64,000 nucleotides of DNA from the NCBI GenBank assembly GCA_037074705.1, contig CM073596.1, positions 23,844,001 through 23,908,000 of the forward strand, read 5' to 3'. Positions 21,560 through 34,059 of the stretch are shown here, piece after piece. This DNA comes from Zhengitettix transpicula (taxonomy: Eukaryota; Arthropoda; Insecta; Orthoptera; Tetrigidae). The position numbers and the translations under genes were made by a program. The notes under the pieces are model-generated. The model saw only the letters and a list, made by a program, of their open reading frames with translations. It was not told the origin of the DNA and made no database searches. How positions within the stretch are numbered: position 1 is the first letter of the stretch; each line of letters opens with the position of its first letter.

Positions 21560-23784
21560 TACCCCAACCCAAGAACAAATTGTAAATTGACAAGGAATAC
21601 ATCCCTTCATTTTTAGTATTACGCATTTGAAATATTTATAATTTAGCACTGGAGTTTCCATCATTTCACCCAAACATTTAAAAGTAATGCACATTTTCAT
21701 TTTTAGCTAAAAGATCATTAGTAATCTGATTGCTAATAAAAATATAATAAAAAATAACCATTTTCATCTATATTGAATGTATCCCCTCATTGCCGTTACT
21801 AAATTCGTATTGTTCCGAAAAAATCTATATAAATTGGATATTTTACTTGACTACTAATTTAACTCATTTATTAATAGTCATAGACTGACTTCAATTGAAT
21901 TACAAATGACAATTTGGTTATGTCGTATGTATTAATTCTTTAGTTACTTACAAAAAAATTATTTATTAGTTACAAATATTTTATAAATGAATAAATGTTC
22001 TTATTCAAGTATTCTCTTATTTGTGTGTTTGTTTTTATGCTCCATATATTAAAGATCACCATGTTTCTTAGTCGTGCACATATTTCTTCGCAACAATCAA
22101 TTTGACGTCCTTTGAGGCACGCGTTTCGGCCATTTTGATGCGTTCTGCTTACTATAAATGGCGGAATCTAACTATTGATTCTGCCCTTCAGAAAGAAAGT
22201 GTTACTCAAGGTTGAATCTACATATCGAGAACACGACGCCGATGAGGAAACGACGATTTCTTGTTATTCGGTGACTTCGCAACTTGCACACACAACGATC
22301 TCTCGTAAATAACGCCATAATGACTGCCAAGACAGGGCCCTTGTTTCAAGACCGTCAGTTCTGAACTCAATACGAAACTAAAATAAACATAAAGAAGAAT
22401 ATTTTAGTTAGTAATCGTCGCTTTGTGAAACATTTTCCGAGACGAATGAGTCGTTTTTGGTCGTCATTGTTCCGTCAAGGAACTCACCAGGCCGTTATAG
22501 GTCACATTTTTCAGTCACGTGTGATATCTTAATACGTTATGGCGATAAAAGAGCTTCGCAATTAATTTTTCGAGTTTATTTTATACTAGTTGAAAATATT
22601 TTCAGATTTATTTAAATTCTATTTTAACCTAGATTGCTGATATTTTTTAATCTCAAGTTTTTGGTTTGACCAAGCTGTAAGTATTTTTAAAGCACAAGAA
22701 TTAGATGTACTGAGGTTAGAAAGTATGTACGTCGCCTTGGGTTGTGCCACGTGACGGTAAGAAAACACTATTTTCGACACCTGATGATAGGTAAAATGTT
22801 TGCACAAAAGTTCTCTGGTATTTATCACACAATTTTTGTCTTGTTATAAGATAATCCATTACCCATTTGCTAAAATAAATAATTCTAATTAATCTGTCAT
22901 AAACTAATTTAAATTCATACTAGTTCCTATTAAAGCTGAGCTGTAAGCACTTGAAAGTCCTCACTTCCTGGACGGTTGACTCACATCATAATTAACTGTA
23001 CTCACATACGGCGTTTTAATTCGGAGAAACCAAGGCCAGGCAAGTGAAAAGCAACTCTTATAATTAATATAACGTCAAATATGAAACATTTGATCACCGG
23101 TTTATATTCGAAAAGTTGAAGGGTTATAAAACGGAATTATATATATACTGGAAAGAGGACTCAGAATATTGACAATTTAAAGTACAGAAAAGGAATCATC
23201 AACTTTGTAACAGGAAGATTGCGTACTTGATAAATTATTATATTACAAAATTGAAGAACACAACTTCAGTGTTCGAATTATTGATTGAAATGCGTCCAAC
23301 TCACGGCATAATACATAAACATTAGTGTAGCGATGTCTTTAGCTTTCCCACATTTTTATAAAGTCGCTATGTAATTCTTAAATAAATTAATTTACCATAT
23401 CTGAAATTAAGCACAGAAAAATTAAACTTAAAGTAAATCAATATCACAGAGATAAAACAACCCAATCTTCAATCTCCTTTTTAAAGCTTTAAAGTAATTT
23501 GAATAATGAAATTTTATTACTATATAAAATATATATTAATACTAATGTATACATATGAATGGATCGGAGAGATCAAAAGACCCAAGGAAGACTAAATAAA
23601 TGAGACTGGAGATTGGGTTACTCCTATGAATTAAAAAAAATCAGTCTAAAAGTATTTACATTTAAATAAATATAAATTAAAATATAAAAATATATTCGAC
23701 GATTGCCTATTGAGTATAAATATTAGTCTTCTTTTGAAAAGAAGTACTTCGTCACTCGCAGTATCGTTGCTACATTGATGCTTC
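21560..23784. other. no gene recognised
   Basis: AT-rich with a mild GC patch at 22,140-22,350. The minus-strand donor-like GGTGAGTT at 22,489 follows no open frame. At 22,619-22,720 (minus) a short LGQTKN-like stretch vaguely recalls a GIY-YIG motif but is too weak to call. Confidence 0.45.
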
Positions 23785-24101
23785 TGCCTCCTAAACTGGT
23801 CGAGGTACGGAGAAGGGAATGCTGCGTCCCCACAGTAAACTCCTCTCCCGCTGTCGGAAGGGCGTGGGACAAGTAACCAATACCTGACCTACCTGATGCA
23901 GGTTTTTCTAGGGTTTTCCCTGCATTTCTTTAGGCGAATGCCGGGTAGGATCCTTAAAATATAGGCCGGGGGCCCTAGTTAACCCTTAGCTACCTTCCTC
24001 TACCCTTCCACATCCCCACTTTCAAATCCCTTCCTATGCTATTAAAGGGGAGTTGCCCAACGTGGATTACCCTCATGTAGCCTGTTGCCCTAAAAAAAAT
24101 T
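23785..24101 (+). mobile_element. SINE-like dispersed repeat, copy A
   Basis: Runs from GCCTCCTAAACTGG to GCCTGTTGCCCTAAAAAAA. It shares with four other copies the blocks CGGAAGGGCGTGGGACAAGTA, GTTTTTCTAGGGTTTTCCC, GGCGAATGCCGGGTAGGATCC, GGGGGCCCTAGTTAA and GGGGAGTTGCCCAACGTGG. The A-rich 3' end and lack of coding capacity suit a SINE or other non-autonomous retroposon. I see no convincing pol III A and B boxes, so the class is provisional. Confidence 0.85.
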
Positions 24102-24974
24102 ATTTGGAAGCCTTAATTTCCAAATTTGTTTTAAATGCTCTCCAAACTTTATTATTATAATTTGTAATATCCTGAAACATACATGTACCAAATTTGATAT
24201 TTTTGCCAGCCTTGATTCGTATATTTACAGTGACAGATAAAAAAGGAGATTTCGCTGCAACAGAGGAAATATTTACCTCGTGGTGCGGATCTGGTTATCG
24301 ACCTTGAACTGCGTATTCTTACACTCGACTGGTCGACTCAGTTGTAGTGAAGGAGTTGTATATAATGCAATTTTTCTGAAAATACGAACAAGAAGGATTA
24401 ATGGAAAACTAAACACATCTGCATTTGTTACTTTATGGAATAAACATGATAAATATGTGTAATATTTTTATTTGAATAATGGAAATGTGTGAGTATGCAA
24501 TGAGAAGGAGATCACGATTGAGGCTTCTGGATGGTTCCCCATTCCCTCATTTCCTGCGCGAATCGTTCACGGTTCGTCGTCGTAGAAATTGACTGTTGGC
24601 ACTGTAACGCGATTAAGGGACTCATCTGCCGGGACGTCGCTTTCCGACCAATCACCAGCAGCTCTCGTCTCTCTCCAGCTCATCCAGTTCGGTCCCCTTG
24701 CTCCACGACGACGCTCACTGATGACCAGCTCCATCGGGCTTCACAATATCCAATACAGACAATGTCTCCCCTGATACATAACTGCGTAATCTCGACCATC
24801 ATGCCAGGAGTCGCCTCTTCCTGTTTCGCATAGAACTCGTGAGAAGACGACATAAAACCAAATCAAGCAATGCTCTGCCGCTCAGAGTTCTGATTCATTT
24901 CCGTAATGAACTTCATATTAGTAACACGACTTCCACCTATAAGGAAACTATTTCGTGGCCAGCGGTGATTTTCC
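24102..24974. other. no gene recognised; GC-rich open frames at 24,531-24,833
   Basis: A + ATG frame of 100 codons (24,531-24,833) and a second overlapping frame lie in a GC-richer island. The predicted protein is rich in Ser, Thr and Pro, has no recognised domain and no splice donor at its end. I consider it unlikely to be a gene. Confidence 0.35.
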
Positions 24975-25890
24975 ATAACTCATAACGAATTTAACCAATC
25001 GGAATGTTACCGCGATGCGTGATTTCTATTACTTATTATGTAAATCTAAAACAACGGGGGTGGAAATTTTCAAACATGCTAAAACGGCAGATATTTGAGT
25101 CGGATAAAAACTTTTCGGGGTCAAATATATTGATAGTGTTTCTACAGATGTTTATCTGTGTATAATTTCAACACTTACGACATTGGTAAGTAGCACCCAT
25201 AAGGGTGGGGGTGGACGGACGTTTCAGGAAAATAATGCCAATACAACCAATATTGGAGTCAAATCCAAGGTTATGGATGTCGATGAGTTTAATTATGACA
25301 TTCAACTTAACATTTAACCCCAAGGTCAGGGGTGGACTGGAGTGGAAATTTTTAAACATGCAAACACGATATTTGTTTTTTCATGTATAATTATATGAAT
25401 AGTATTTCTACACATGTTTTTTGTAGCACCAACTTAGGAGTGGGAGTAGAGGCACGTCTGAAAAATTTAACGTAAAAAACTACCGAGATTTAAGTCAAAT
25501 CGGTGTTACGGGTATCGCTGAGATTATTTGTTACAAAATGGGCAACGTGCAGGGGTGGGGATAGGGTTGGCGGAGGTGAGAGGGGCTGGGCGTAGGTGTA
25601 CGGGGGAGAAATTTTCAAACATATTAAACGGCCGATTTATGCGTTGAAGAAATATATATCGGGGTCAATGAGATTTATAATATCTTTCTGTATGTCGTCT
25701 GTGTTTAATTTCAACCCGCTTCGGGTTGGGAGAGGAGCACCCTTGTGTGTGGGGGTTGAGTGACATTACATAAAAATAACGCAAAAACAACCGAGATTGA
25801 AGCCAATCCGGGGTTATGGATGTTGCCGAGTTTTATTATGATATTCTAAATTCCGGTTAAGTTATAGGTACACCTTGTAGGAAAACGGGT
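24975..25890 (+). repeat. divergent satellite-like tandem array, unit about 263-282 bp
   Basis: The landmark (T)GGAAATTTTCAAACATGC recurs at 25,061, 25,343 and 25,606 (periods 282 and 263). Each is followed by a GATATTTG-type block, a TTTCTACA-type block, then (G)TAGCACC-like and AACCGAGATT-like blocks and TTATTATGA. A partial unit precedes the first (24,975-25,050). Units differ by many substitutions and indels, so the array is old. Each unit carries a G-rich patch just before the landmark. Confidence 0.8.
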
Positions 25891-26052
25891 TGGAAGGGAA
25901 AAAAACCATTTTCCGCGTACAAACTAAAAAACGTATAGTCATATTTTGTACAGATAATACTTTACGAAACAAACACTGTTTTGGTAAAAGACCCCTGTCA
26001 CCTATTGAGGTGGGGCTGGAGGAGCAGGAATTGTAAATTATTTCTATATTAC
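25891..26052. other. junction between satellite and minisatellite
   Basis: Short unique-looking stretch linking the two tandem blocks; no gene. Confidence 0.4.
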
Positions 26053-26540
26053 AGGGAGTATTTTTTACTTTTTAAGCGTAGTGTGAGTATTTTTGTGATA
26101 CTTAAAGGTAACGGGACTAGTTTTCACCCTCTTAAATTACTGGGAGTTTGTCTGATTACCTAAACATATCGGGAGAATTTTTTACTCTATTAGGGTACGG
26201 ATAATATTTCTGACTCTTTTTACGTAAAGGAACTATTTTTGTCTTTATTAAATGAGTATTTTAGATTCTGTTACCATTACGAAGTTGTTTTTAACACTCT
26301 TAAAGAACTGAATGTAATATTGAATCATTTTTACTGCCGTAAAGTATGGCAAATATTTTGGATTATTTTAAGGTACCAGGAATGTTTTTTACTCTCAATA
26401 TTACATTCTTGAGAAACATGAAAAAAATTTAACTCGCTTCGAGCAATGGGGACATAATTAACTCTCTTACGGTACTACAATTTTTGATTGTTATTGGGGA
26501 CCGAAAATATTTTATGGGAGAATAATTTTGTTATTATTTA
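26053..26540 (+). repeat. degenerate minisatellite, unit about 25-30 bp
   Basis: Units begin near 26,053, 26,083, 26,113, 26,142, 26,171, 26,199, 26,229, 26,254 and 26,281, and then become irregular to about 26,540. A rough unit is GGGAGTATTTTTTACTCT followed by TTAAGGTAC. The regular 28-30 base spacing over the first six steps is the main evidence. Confidence 0.72.
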
Positions 26541-29208
26541 GTATTCATATTATTTATACTTCTCTAAATGGGTTCTGATTAAATTAGCATTCCCTCTGCA
26601 TAGGTACGATAATTCATAAATTATATAAATAAATAGCCGGGAAAAGCTGGGAACCCAGCTAGTTATTAATATAATTAAGAATATAAATGCGACAAAAATG
26701 TTCGGAGTAAGTAGCAAATTCAAAGTATTACGCAAATGTAATAGCAACTCCACCTCGCGTTAAATTATTTTAGGTTACAATATAAAGTACTCTAAATTTA
26801 CATGATTTCACCCTGACTGATAGTTTCACTACCATTATTTTTATGTATTAGGTCGTCAATCTACGGGACACTTTGAGGCGTTAACTGTGCCGCCTTACCA
26901 AATACAGTTTGTTGACGTATTTAAATATAACTCTTACGTTATTCTGATCCACATACAAGCTTAACCTTTCGCAAATGGTCACACATGAACGTATTTAGCC
27001 TGGTTAGAGAATAATTTCCTCCTTTCCTGCCTCACAATTACGACATGTTTCACTATGTATCAGAGCGTTGCAACTGCATTTGCAAAATAGTTACGAGGTT
27101 GTGCAACCTTGCAAGTGTGTGCGTCCGCCTTTCGCGTGACCTCTAACTGGGAACACCTGGTTTCTGAAGCCAGGGTCCGAGGTTCGACACTGTGCGGAAG
27201 TTACGCTAGAGGTTTCTTTACGCAAGGAGCTTCGGGGTCAGACGTCTTCCAGTTTCAACGACATCGGAAATCACGCTCAATCTGGACAATGAACAAAATA
27301 TACCATAAAATTAATTAACAATTGCGTGATTTTACTAATTTACAGAATGTACGATATAATAAATTTTAATTAGAAAGCAATAATGAATTATGTAACACTG
27401 CTGAATTCCAGAAAGTTCGGAGGATATATATGAATTATGGCCTAATAATAATCTACTAAAATTTACTTATTTATATAGTCTATTTCTTTAGAATTCTAAC
27501 TTTTATCAGATACTCGTTTAGTTAGATTTTTAGTTTGTTTATAAAAACTTCCAGTTTATTTATTTTTATAGTTAAATTACACACACAAAGTCAAAAAAAT
27601 AAAAAATAAGAGAGAGAAAAACTGAAAAAACTAAGTTTCAAAAAATTTCAAACCATACAAAAATGTCAAAAAAAGAAAAACTGAAATATGTATATCTAAA
27701 AGATTTAAATAAACTCAGGCCAATATAAAACTAAAAAAATTCCAAAATAAGCAAAAAATTAAAAACAAAAAAACCTAATTTAAATATTAAACTTGAAATA
27801 TAATTTTTTTAAAACATCTAATGTCGGCTGAAGGGCAATAAATAAAGTAAATGAATAATTTAGAGACAACATGGTTATTAAAATGTTGGAGAAATATAAA
27901 AAAATGTATAATTTTCGAACATATTCACTAACTTTTATCAAATGATTCATATATTAATAAAATACAACAACATTTTTTGTTTAATCGAAATAGATTATAA
28001 AACTGCATATTAAAATATAATAGTCTGTGTTAAAATATACGTATTAAATAAAATAGCAAAATTTATATTATCGCTTCATTTTGAATGTAAGTTAGCTATT
28101 TTATCTAATTAAAACTGATTATATCAAAATGTTTCATTTGGGCGGTTTAATTCTGTTAACGAAAATTTTATATATTTTAGTATTAAATAGTCTACGACAG
28201 TATTAAATATAATAGAACTACTAACTGATGTTGAGGTTTTTTAATCTATGATTAAGACGTAAACAAATTACGAAAGTACGTAATGTACATTATTTTACAC
28301 TTTTCAGTAACATCAATGCCTTGTCTTTATTACTAGGTAAACCGTCACTAACTTATATTACAACATATTTTTTTGTGCGTCTAACAAGATAATCCATTGT
28401 ATCATTAAAGAATGGCTGTTGTTTTTCCGGAAAATTGCCATCGTCGTGATCGTTTGGACTGTAAATCAAAATATGTAACATAAAGGTTTCCATTATATTA
28501 TTAATTATTCTACCGTACCCAATGTCCAAGGTTCCTTCACCTTCCGTTTCCAATAATCAATCATTTTCGCTCTTTTCCTTTCAAATTGTTGACAGTCCGA
28601 GTTCTCATTCTTCTTCCAGGACCCACAAAACCTCAATATTCACAATACGGGAGGAACATTTTCATTGTTGTAGTATAAACAATAAATATTGTTTGGAACA
28701 CTGTGGTGCTAGCTAACTAAGATTGGCACGAATTCAAGGCTCTTAAGCACGATTTGCGAAATTTGTAGCAACTCCAGAACAAAAGGTCGTGTCGGTCTCG
28801 CTGCCAAGAATAATCTCATAAATCGAAATGCGAGTTGAAATCACATTCTTCTCCGTCAAAATGTTTGAGGAAATATCTCAGTCTCAGTGATTTGCCACTT
28901 GCACGTTATTTACAATCCCCATGTGTTTTATTTAATTGTATATTGGCGCTATATATATATACACACACAGACAAATTACTCAGATATATTACGAAATTGG
29001 AATAAAGTTATTGTTAATTTGATGTAATAATTTAGAATAAGACTGATTCATACTTCGTACAATTTATGACCAGGAAATCCGGTTATCCGACGGGTACGTT
29101 TTAAGAATTTTTTAAAATAATAATGAGGTTTTATCTATAAATATCTACAAATATAAGTTGTAAAACAATATGAAATGAGTTTTACTGACTCACTAGCAGG
29201 TTTTTTTT
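26541..29208. other. no gene recognised
   Basis: 26,760-28,350 is AT-rich with long A-runs. A GC-richer island at 27,080-27,300 has a 69-codon frame starting TTG, without splice support. 28,353-28,720 has short frames on both strands with no recognisable content. Confidence 0.45.
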
Positions 29209-29404
29209 TATTAAACAAATTGTATTAGGAGAATGTGTGGCGATATTATAATAATCAATATTTCATATATATGAAATATTGATTATTATAATAATATATA
29301 TCAATAATAATTATCATATCAATATATGGTATATCAATATATATATAATATAATCAATATATAATCTATGTTATTGATAATAATATCAATATAATAAATA
29401 TTTC

Positions 29405-29461
<57 letters not shown>

Positions 29462-29510
29462 TGGTTATTATAATATCGCCACACATTCTCCTAATACAAT
29501 TTGTTTAATA
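29209..29510. mobile_element. AT-rich foldback element with about 70-bp inverted arms
   Basis: The left arm (29,209-about 29,275) contains TATTAAACAAATTG, GGAGAATGTGTGGCGATATTA and AATATTTCATATATA. The right arm (about 29,445-29,510) is its reverse complement, with one clear substitution (GGTTATT for GATTATT). The centre is a long TA repeat with smaller palindromes nested in it. Outside the arms are TA-rich bases, so a TA target duplication cannot be read. It fits a MITE or a simple-repeat-driven palindrome. Confidence 0.8.
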
Positions 29511-31330
29511 ATATATATATATATATATATATGATTTCAATATAAGTTATTACAACTCTTTTCCAATAGATTAAACAACCAAAAAAAAATTTATATTAAC
29601 TTATTTCAGAAATAATAGTTAATATCTTTAAAAAAAATTTATTGGCCGCCATTATAACATAATTGAATTGTTATACAACAAAAACAGTTCTGCCGGATTT
29701 TAACAAGAAAAAATATTAATAAATCAGAGCTGGATATTTTATCGACGATTGCAATTATTTTAGTTTTAAAATGGTTTAAGTTGGTCTCACTGTTTGATAG
29801 TCCATATCCCAGAGTATTCAAAAGTCGACCAGAGAATCCACACGCAGATCGTCAGGTTGAAGAACAGCAGTTTACTTTCTCCAGTTCCAACGAGATTCCA
29901 TCCTCGACACCTTTAATTAATTCTCTCTAAATAAGAAACGCTCCATAATCGCGCTGGCAGCTGATCAGCTAACAACATCCAGCGACAATCATGTTATCTC
30001 CTATCCATGTTTTTAAAAGTCTTTGTTGGATCGTTGGAAAGATTATCTATTATTCCTGTAAATATTTTTAGCATTACAATAATTAAATTTATATTATAAT
30101 GTGTGTTCATGAAATATATTGTAATATGAAATTTAATTAATAAACAATACCACGGTGTGGTCAATTAATTTGGTATATTATGATTTGATATGGAATAATG
30201 TATAAAATAAAATTTTAAATACAAAATGATTATAAAAAATTATATTAAGTAGGATTTTGTAAAAACTTTTACATAGATGTCACAGCTTTATCTTAAGGGG
30301 CGGTTATCGGGCTTCTAAAATATTATAACTAAATTAAACAAAAAAATGGTTACAAAATAATGTATTAAATTTACAAGAGAAATATTAACATAGGAAAAAT
30401 CTGAATAAATTTGATGAAATTTTAAGAAATCGTAAGACATTTGACGATATGCAATTTTATACTATGTTTACAATGGAAATTTCGTATGTACCAAATCATG
30501 AGAGTAGCTCTCATAACACTACTTATTTACTTCAACAATAATTTAAAAGAATTTTACTTCACAACCTACGTCAGAACAACAAACCAAATTTTCCACATTA
30601 CCGCAGGCAACGAAGTCCATTACTACGTTCTTTACAATTCACACGTAATTCGTTCAATTTAATAGCTGTCTTTGCTTTCGTTGATTTTTAATTTTAGAAC
30701 GTCCAATAATTCCTTTTACTTCTTCAACACATACCCAGTCCAATTCCGTCCACATCACCATCGGCTATTCCTCTCCTCCTCGAACGGAGGCTCAACTTTT
30801 CTGTCTCAATTCGTATCGCAGACTACTTTACTGTTCCAGTTTCTATCGACGACTGACTGAACTCTCGTCAAAGATTTTCCAAATCACATATTGCCGACAA
30901 TAATACGTGTGAAATCTTCACATTCTTATGCAACGCTGACGGATCACAACAATATCTGGGGCATAATAGTACGCTGACAATACAAATATTAAAGAAATTA
31001 TAAAAATCCCTTTAATTATACACATTGGTGGTCACCACAATATATAAATACATATAATGGCGGACTAATAGTGTTTAAAAGTGTGGGAAAATGTTCTGTT
31101 TAAATTTCTAAGACTTCGTTTTTCAAAATTATATTATTTATTTGTCGAGAAAATTTTTTTATATACTTGGTTTTCAAGCTAATACGGGGATCGACCCCAT
31201 TCGCAGAAAATAATATACATACTCCCCCATGTCCATCCTCCTTCTCAGCGTCAATTTCCTTAAATAGTGAAGCATTCCGAATGACGGATTATAATATTAT
31301 AATGCTGTTGCGTGTGTGAGAGCTGAATTG
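29511..31330. other. no gene recognised
   Basis: TA-repeats continue to 29,532. The remainder is AT-rich with GC-richer patches at 29,840-29,990 and 30,720-30,870. Frames of 60-73 codons occur without support. Confidence 0.45.
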
Positions 31331-31411
31331 ATGACAGCGTTGCGGATTGGGAAGATACGGGCTTGTAGGGGGTCTACCAACACAAAAAAAAAGAAGAGGA
31401 GGAACCGAGAG
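31331..31411 (+). CDS. candidate first coding exon, lysine/arginine-rich end, unrecognised
   Basis: ATG at 31,331 opens 27 codons reading MTALRIGKIRACRGS... and ending ...KKKKRRNRE, exactly at GAG|GTGAGT (donor at 31,412), a near-perfect consensus giving a phase-0 intron. The frame stays open upstream to about 31,294. The -3 base of the ATG is T, so the start context is poor. The basic run comes from an A/G-rich stretch and may be simple sequence rather than a nuclear signal. No family is recognised. Confidence 0.25.
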
Positions 31412-33293
31412 GTGAGTTGGGACTAACAGCTGTTGTGCAGCGACTGTGACTCACTCAAGAACGTCCGGCTACACGACCAAAGTTACAAATCATGGCTTAT
31501 CGTGCAAAGACATAATTACAACAAACAGCCACATACTTCTGTAAAAAAACACACACTTATTGCATCTATATTAAAAAAAATTCTCACTTCAGAAGTAATG
31601 CAGAGGGAATTTTCAAAGGAGCACAAAAGAAAATATCTCATTTTACTTATTAAGATTAGTCATATTAGCCCTTGAAAATTCCCGACTCAATTTAGTAATC
31701 TACAAGTTAATTTACAGACAAAAAATTTCAATCCATTCTCCACCTGATTAAAATTTGGAAGAATTTCTAGCTGACGAAATTAATAATAATTGCCGGAATT
31801 AAATTGGATTTAACCTATGACAAATGTCAAAACTGTTATTAGAAGAACTGTTGATATCATTTGTAATTTTCCAGGGAATAATTTTTCTAAACTACGACCG
31901 CATTCGTGAAAAATAAAATGTACTGAGAAACAGCGATTTACTCGACACATTTTCCGGAAACTAAAAATTGTGCCGCCTTCTAAAATTCATTGAGTACAAT
32001 TCAAGGAATAGTTGAGGAAGAATTGTAGGACCGTACGACGAAAAATTATAAATAATTGTGTAAATGATGGTACATTAAAATACAAATAACGAAAAACTTT
32101 GATATTGAGAAAGGAAAAAGCTACTTTACAGACTTAAGTTGTCGGGTTAATAATTTAAAATGCCACACGAACGCATGTGTGAAGGAAGAACACCCCGTGC
32201 TGGCCTCTCATAGAAACTTCTCCCATATATTTCCAACAGCAATGATCTACCCGAGGCAGTTCCACTTAATCCGGTCTCCAAGTACTTGTTAAAGTTTGGA
32301 GGCAGATCTGCGTAATCCACTCAAAGTTTTTTTTCTGAAAGGCAGAAGGCTTCGTCATCGTTATTGCCTTATTTATGGGAATTTGTATAAAGCCATTGAA
32401 GAATTGTTATTCTACGATTTTTCTCAGTATTGTTTCGTATTAAAATATTTATATCGGTGGTGTTTAGTCGAAAGTTAACAACCCCATTCCCACTAATTAC
32501 CTCCAAAAACATCTATAAGCCGCAAAGCTTCAGAGCTACTATTAGCCCTTCTTTGAACTAGACAAAGAAATTGCTATTATAAAATTCCTTGTCTACGTAA
32601 AAGGTTAGAGGTTGTAATATAAAACTAATTTGTTCGTATCATATATTAAAGACGTAAATACGTAATGTTTTCTTGTAAAGTGACGTAAGAACAAGTAACT
32701 CTTTTATATTTTTATCGAAATAAATTTTGTCAAATGTTTGAAATTTCAATTGTTTTTTTAAAAAAGAGGTCGTTAATTTACTTAATTTACCTTCTTAATA
32801 AAAAAACTGACAAAGCAAAGTATTACACGTTTGGATCTTGAGTAAAGAAGTTTATAAAATGCTTTCTTGAGGAATATGTTTGTTATTGAAGATTTTGTCA
32901 CTTTCAAGAGATGGTCTGACATATGATGAAGACTTTAATTAAGGACGAAACGTTCGATATGCATACAACTTTGAATTTTTTTTTTACAACTGGTGACAGC
33001 AAGTCTAATATTTGTAAATTATTATCATAGAATGTTATTAAATATTTAACCGCGTGTCGTGCCAACGGCGTGAATTTTTCGGATAAATTTCCCGGGAAGT
33101 TATTTGTCGCAATTTAGAATACGGAGGAAGCCTGTGAGACAGAGAGATCGGTTGACCGAACAAAGAGCCGTGACCGAGAACTCGTTAACAGCCTGTAATT
33201 GTAGCCAGTAGTTGTGTCTGGAAAGTGACACTTCCCGGAACTTGGAACGGGCTTCGCACAATTGACTGACACGAAAACCTCACCAGACTTTGC
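31412..33293. other. no gene recognised; hammerhead-like motif at 32,918-32,962
   Basis: AT-rich DNA. At 32,918-32,962 (+) ATGATGA (first core base changed) is followed by GACGAAACGTTCG, a weakened copy of the PLE-linked motif. 33,080-33,290 is GC-richer without an open frame of note. Confidence 0.4.
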
Positions 33294-33489
33294 TTAATTT
33301 ACTTGACCACCCAACAGTGACAACGCTAAAATATTTTGGCCACTCATAAAGAACTGCAAATTTTTTTGTTTTGCTACGGAAGCATCTGGATCCAATTCTG
33401 AGGCAGTTCTCAGAGAATGGTCACCCTTGGTCCTCGTTTCTTTTACGCACGTCTGCAGACGTTGAGCCGTGACTTCCACGTTAGGCTAC
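33294..33489 (-). CDS. candidate exon, unrecognised
   Basis: On the minus strand a 60-codon open frame (PNVEVTAQRLQTCVKETR..., ending GGQVN and stop) follows a possible acceptor, TTTTTGCAATCGTAG, near 33,490. It could end at the stop at 33,294 or splice at a weak GTAAAT just before it. Composition (many charged residues, balanced codons) looks more protein-like than the surrounding frames, but I recognise no domain. There is no ATG at its start. Confidence 0.2.
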
Positions 33490-34011
33490 GATTGCAAAAA
33501 TGGAAGTCACTGACACACTTTCTCAGCAAATAAGTCTGCACTGGCTTACTTTTGGGAAGGGTTTTGCGTGATGATTGCAGTTATTGTGCAATAAATTAAT
33601 GAATCTACTGAACTTCTATCACTTGGCCCTACATCCAGTGGAAATTAAGTAGAAAAAGAGTTGAATAAAAAAAATTATAACTATCAACAATAAGCAGAGA
33701 ACAAAATAAACTTATGTTAAAAACAGAAAAATAAAATTAAAACTTATCCATGTAAATGTAACTTATAGAATTTCTCTTGAACACTTTCACTATCATTCAC
33801 ATTTTTTAAAATTACTCTGAATTTAGGTCGAAAAAGACAATGTCTCACGTGGTTAATTACAATCTGACGTGGATATTATCGGGGAAGGACCTTTTTATTA
33901 ATATACATCGTAATTTGACGTAATTATGGTCTTCTAAAATTACTCTAAATAAATAGATAAATAGATAAAAAAGTAGCCATTTATCTGACAAAATAAAGTG
34001 ATAAAATAAAT
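33490..34011. other. no feature seen
   Basis: AT-rich DNA, including a short GATA/AAAT-type repeat at 33,945-33,970. Confidence 0.45.
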
Positions 34012-34057
34012 ATCACACAACGTTTCTGCATTCCTTGTTGCTTTCGTCAGGTGTTTC
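34012..34057 (-). ncRNA. hammerhead-like PLE motif (minus strand)
   Basis: On the minus strand CTGACGA (34,050-34,044) fits the core with N7 = C. GAAACGTTGTGT follows at 34,026-34,015. ACAC before the core pairs with GTGT after it. Between the halves GCA and TGC can pair around an 8-base loop. It lies directly downstream of the GIY-YIG relic at 34,060-34,335, on the same strand. Confidence 0.48.
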
Positions 34058-34059
34058 AA

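Noticed and set aside
22619..22720. LGQTKN-like stretch on the minus strand as a further GIY-YIG relic
   Set aside because: Only a few residues match and no Cys pair or downstream block is readable.
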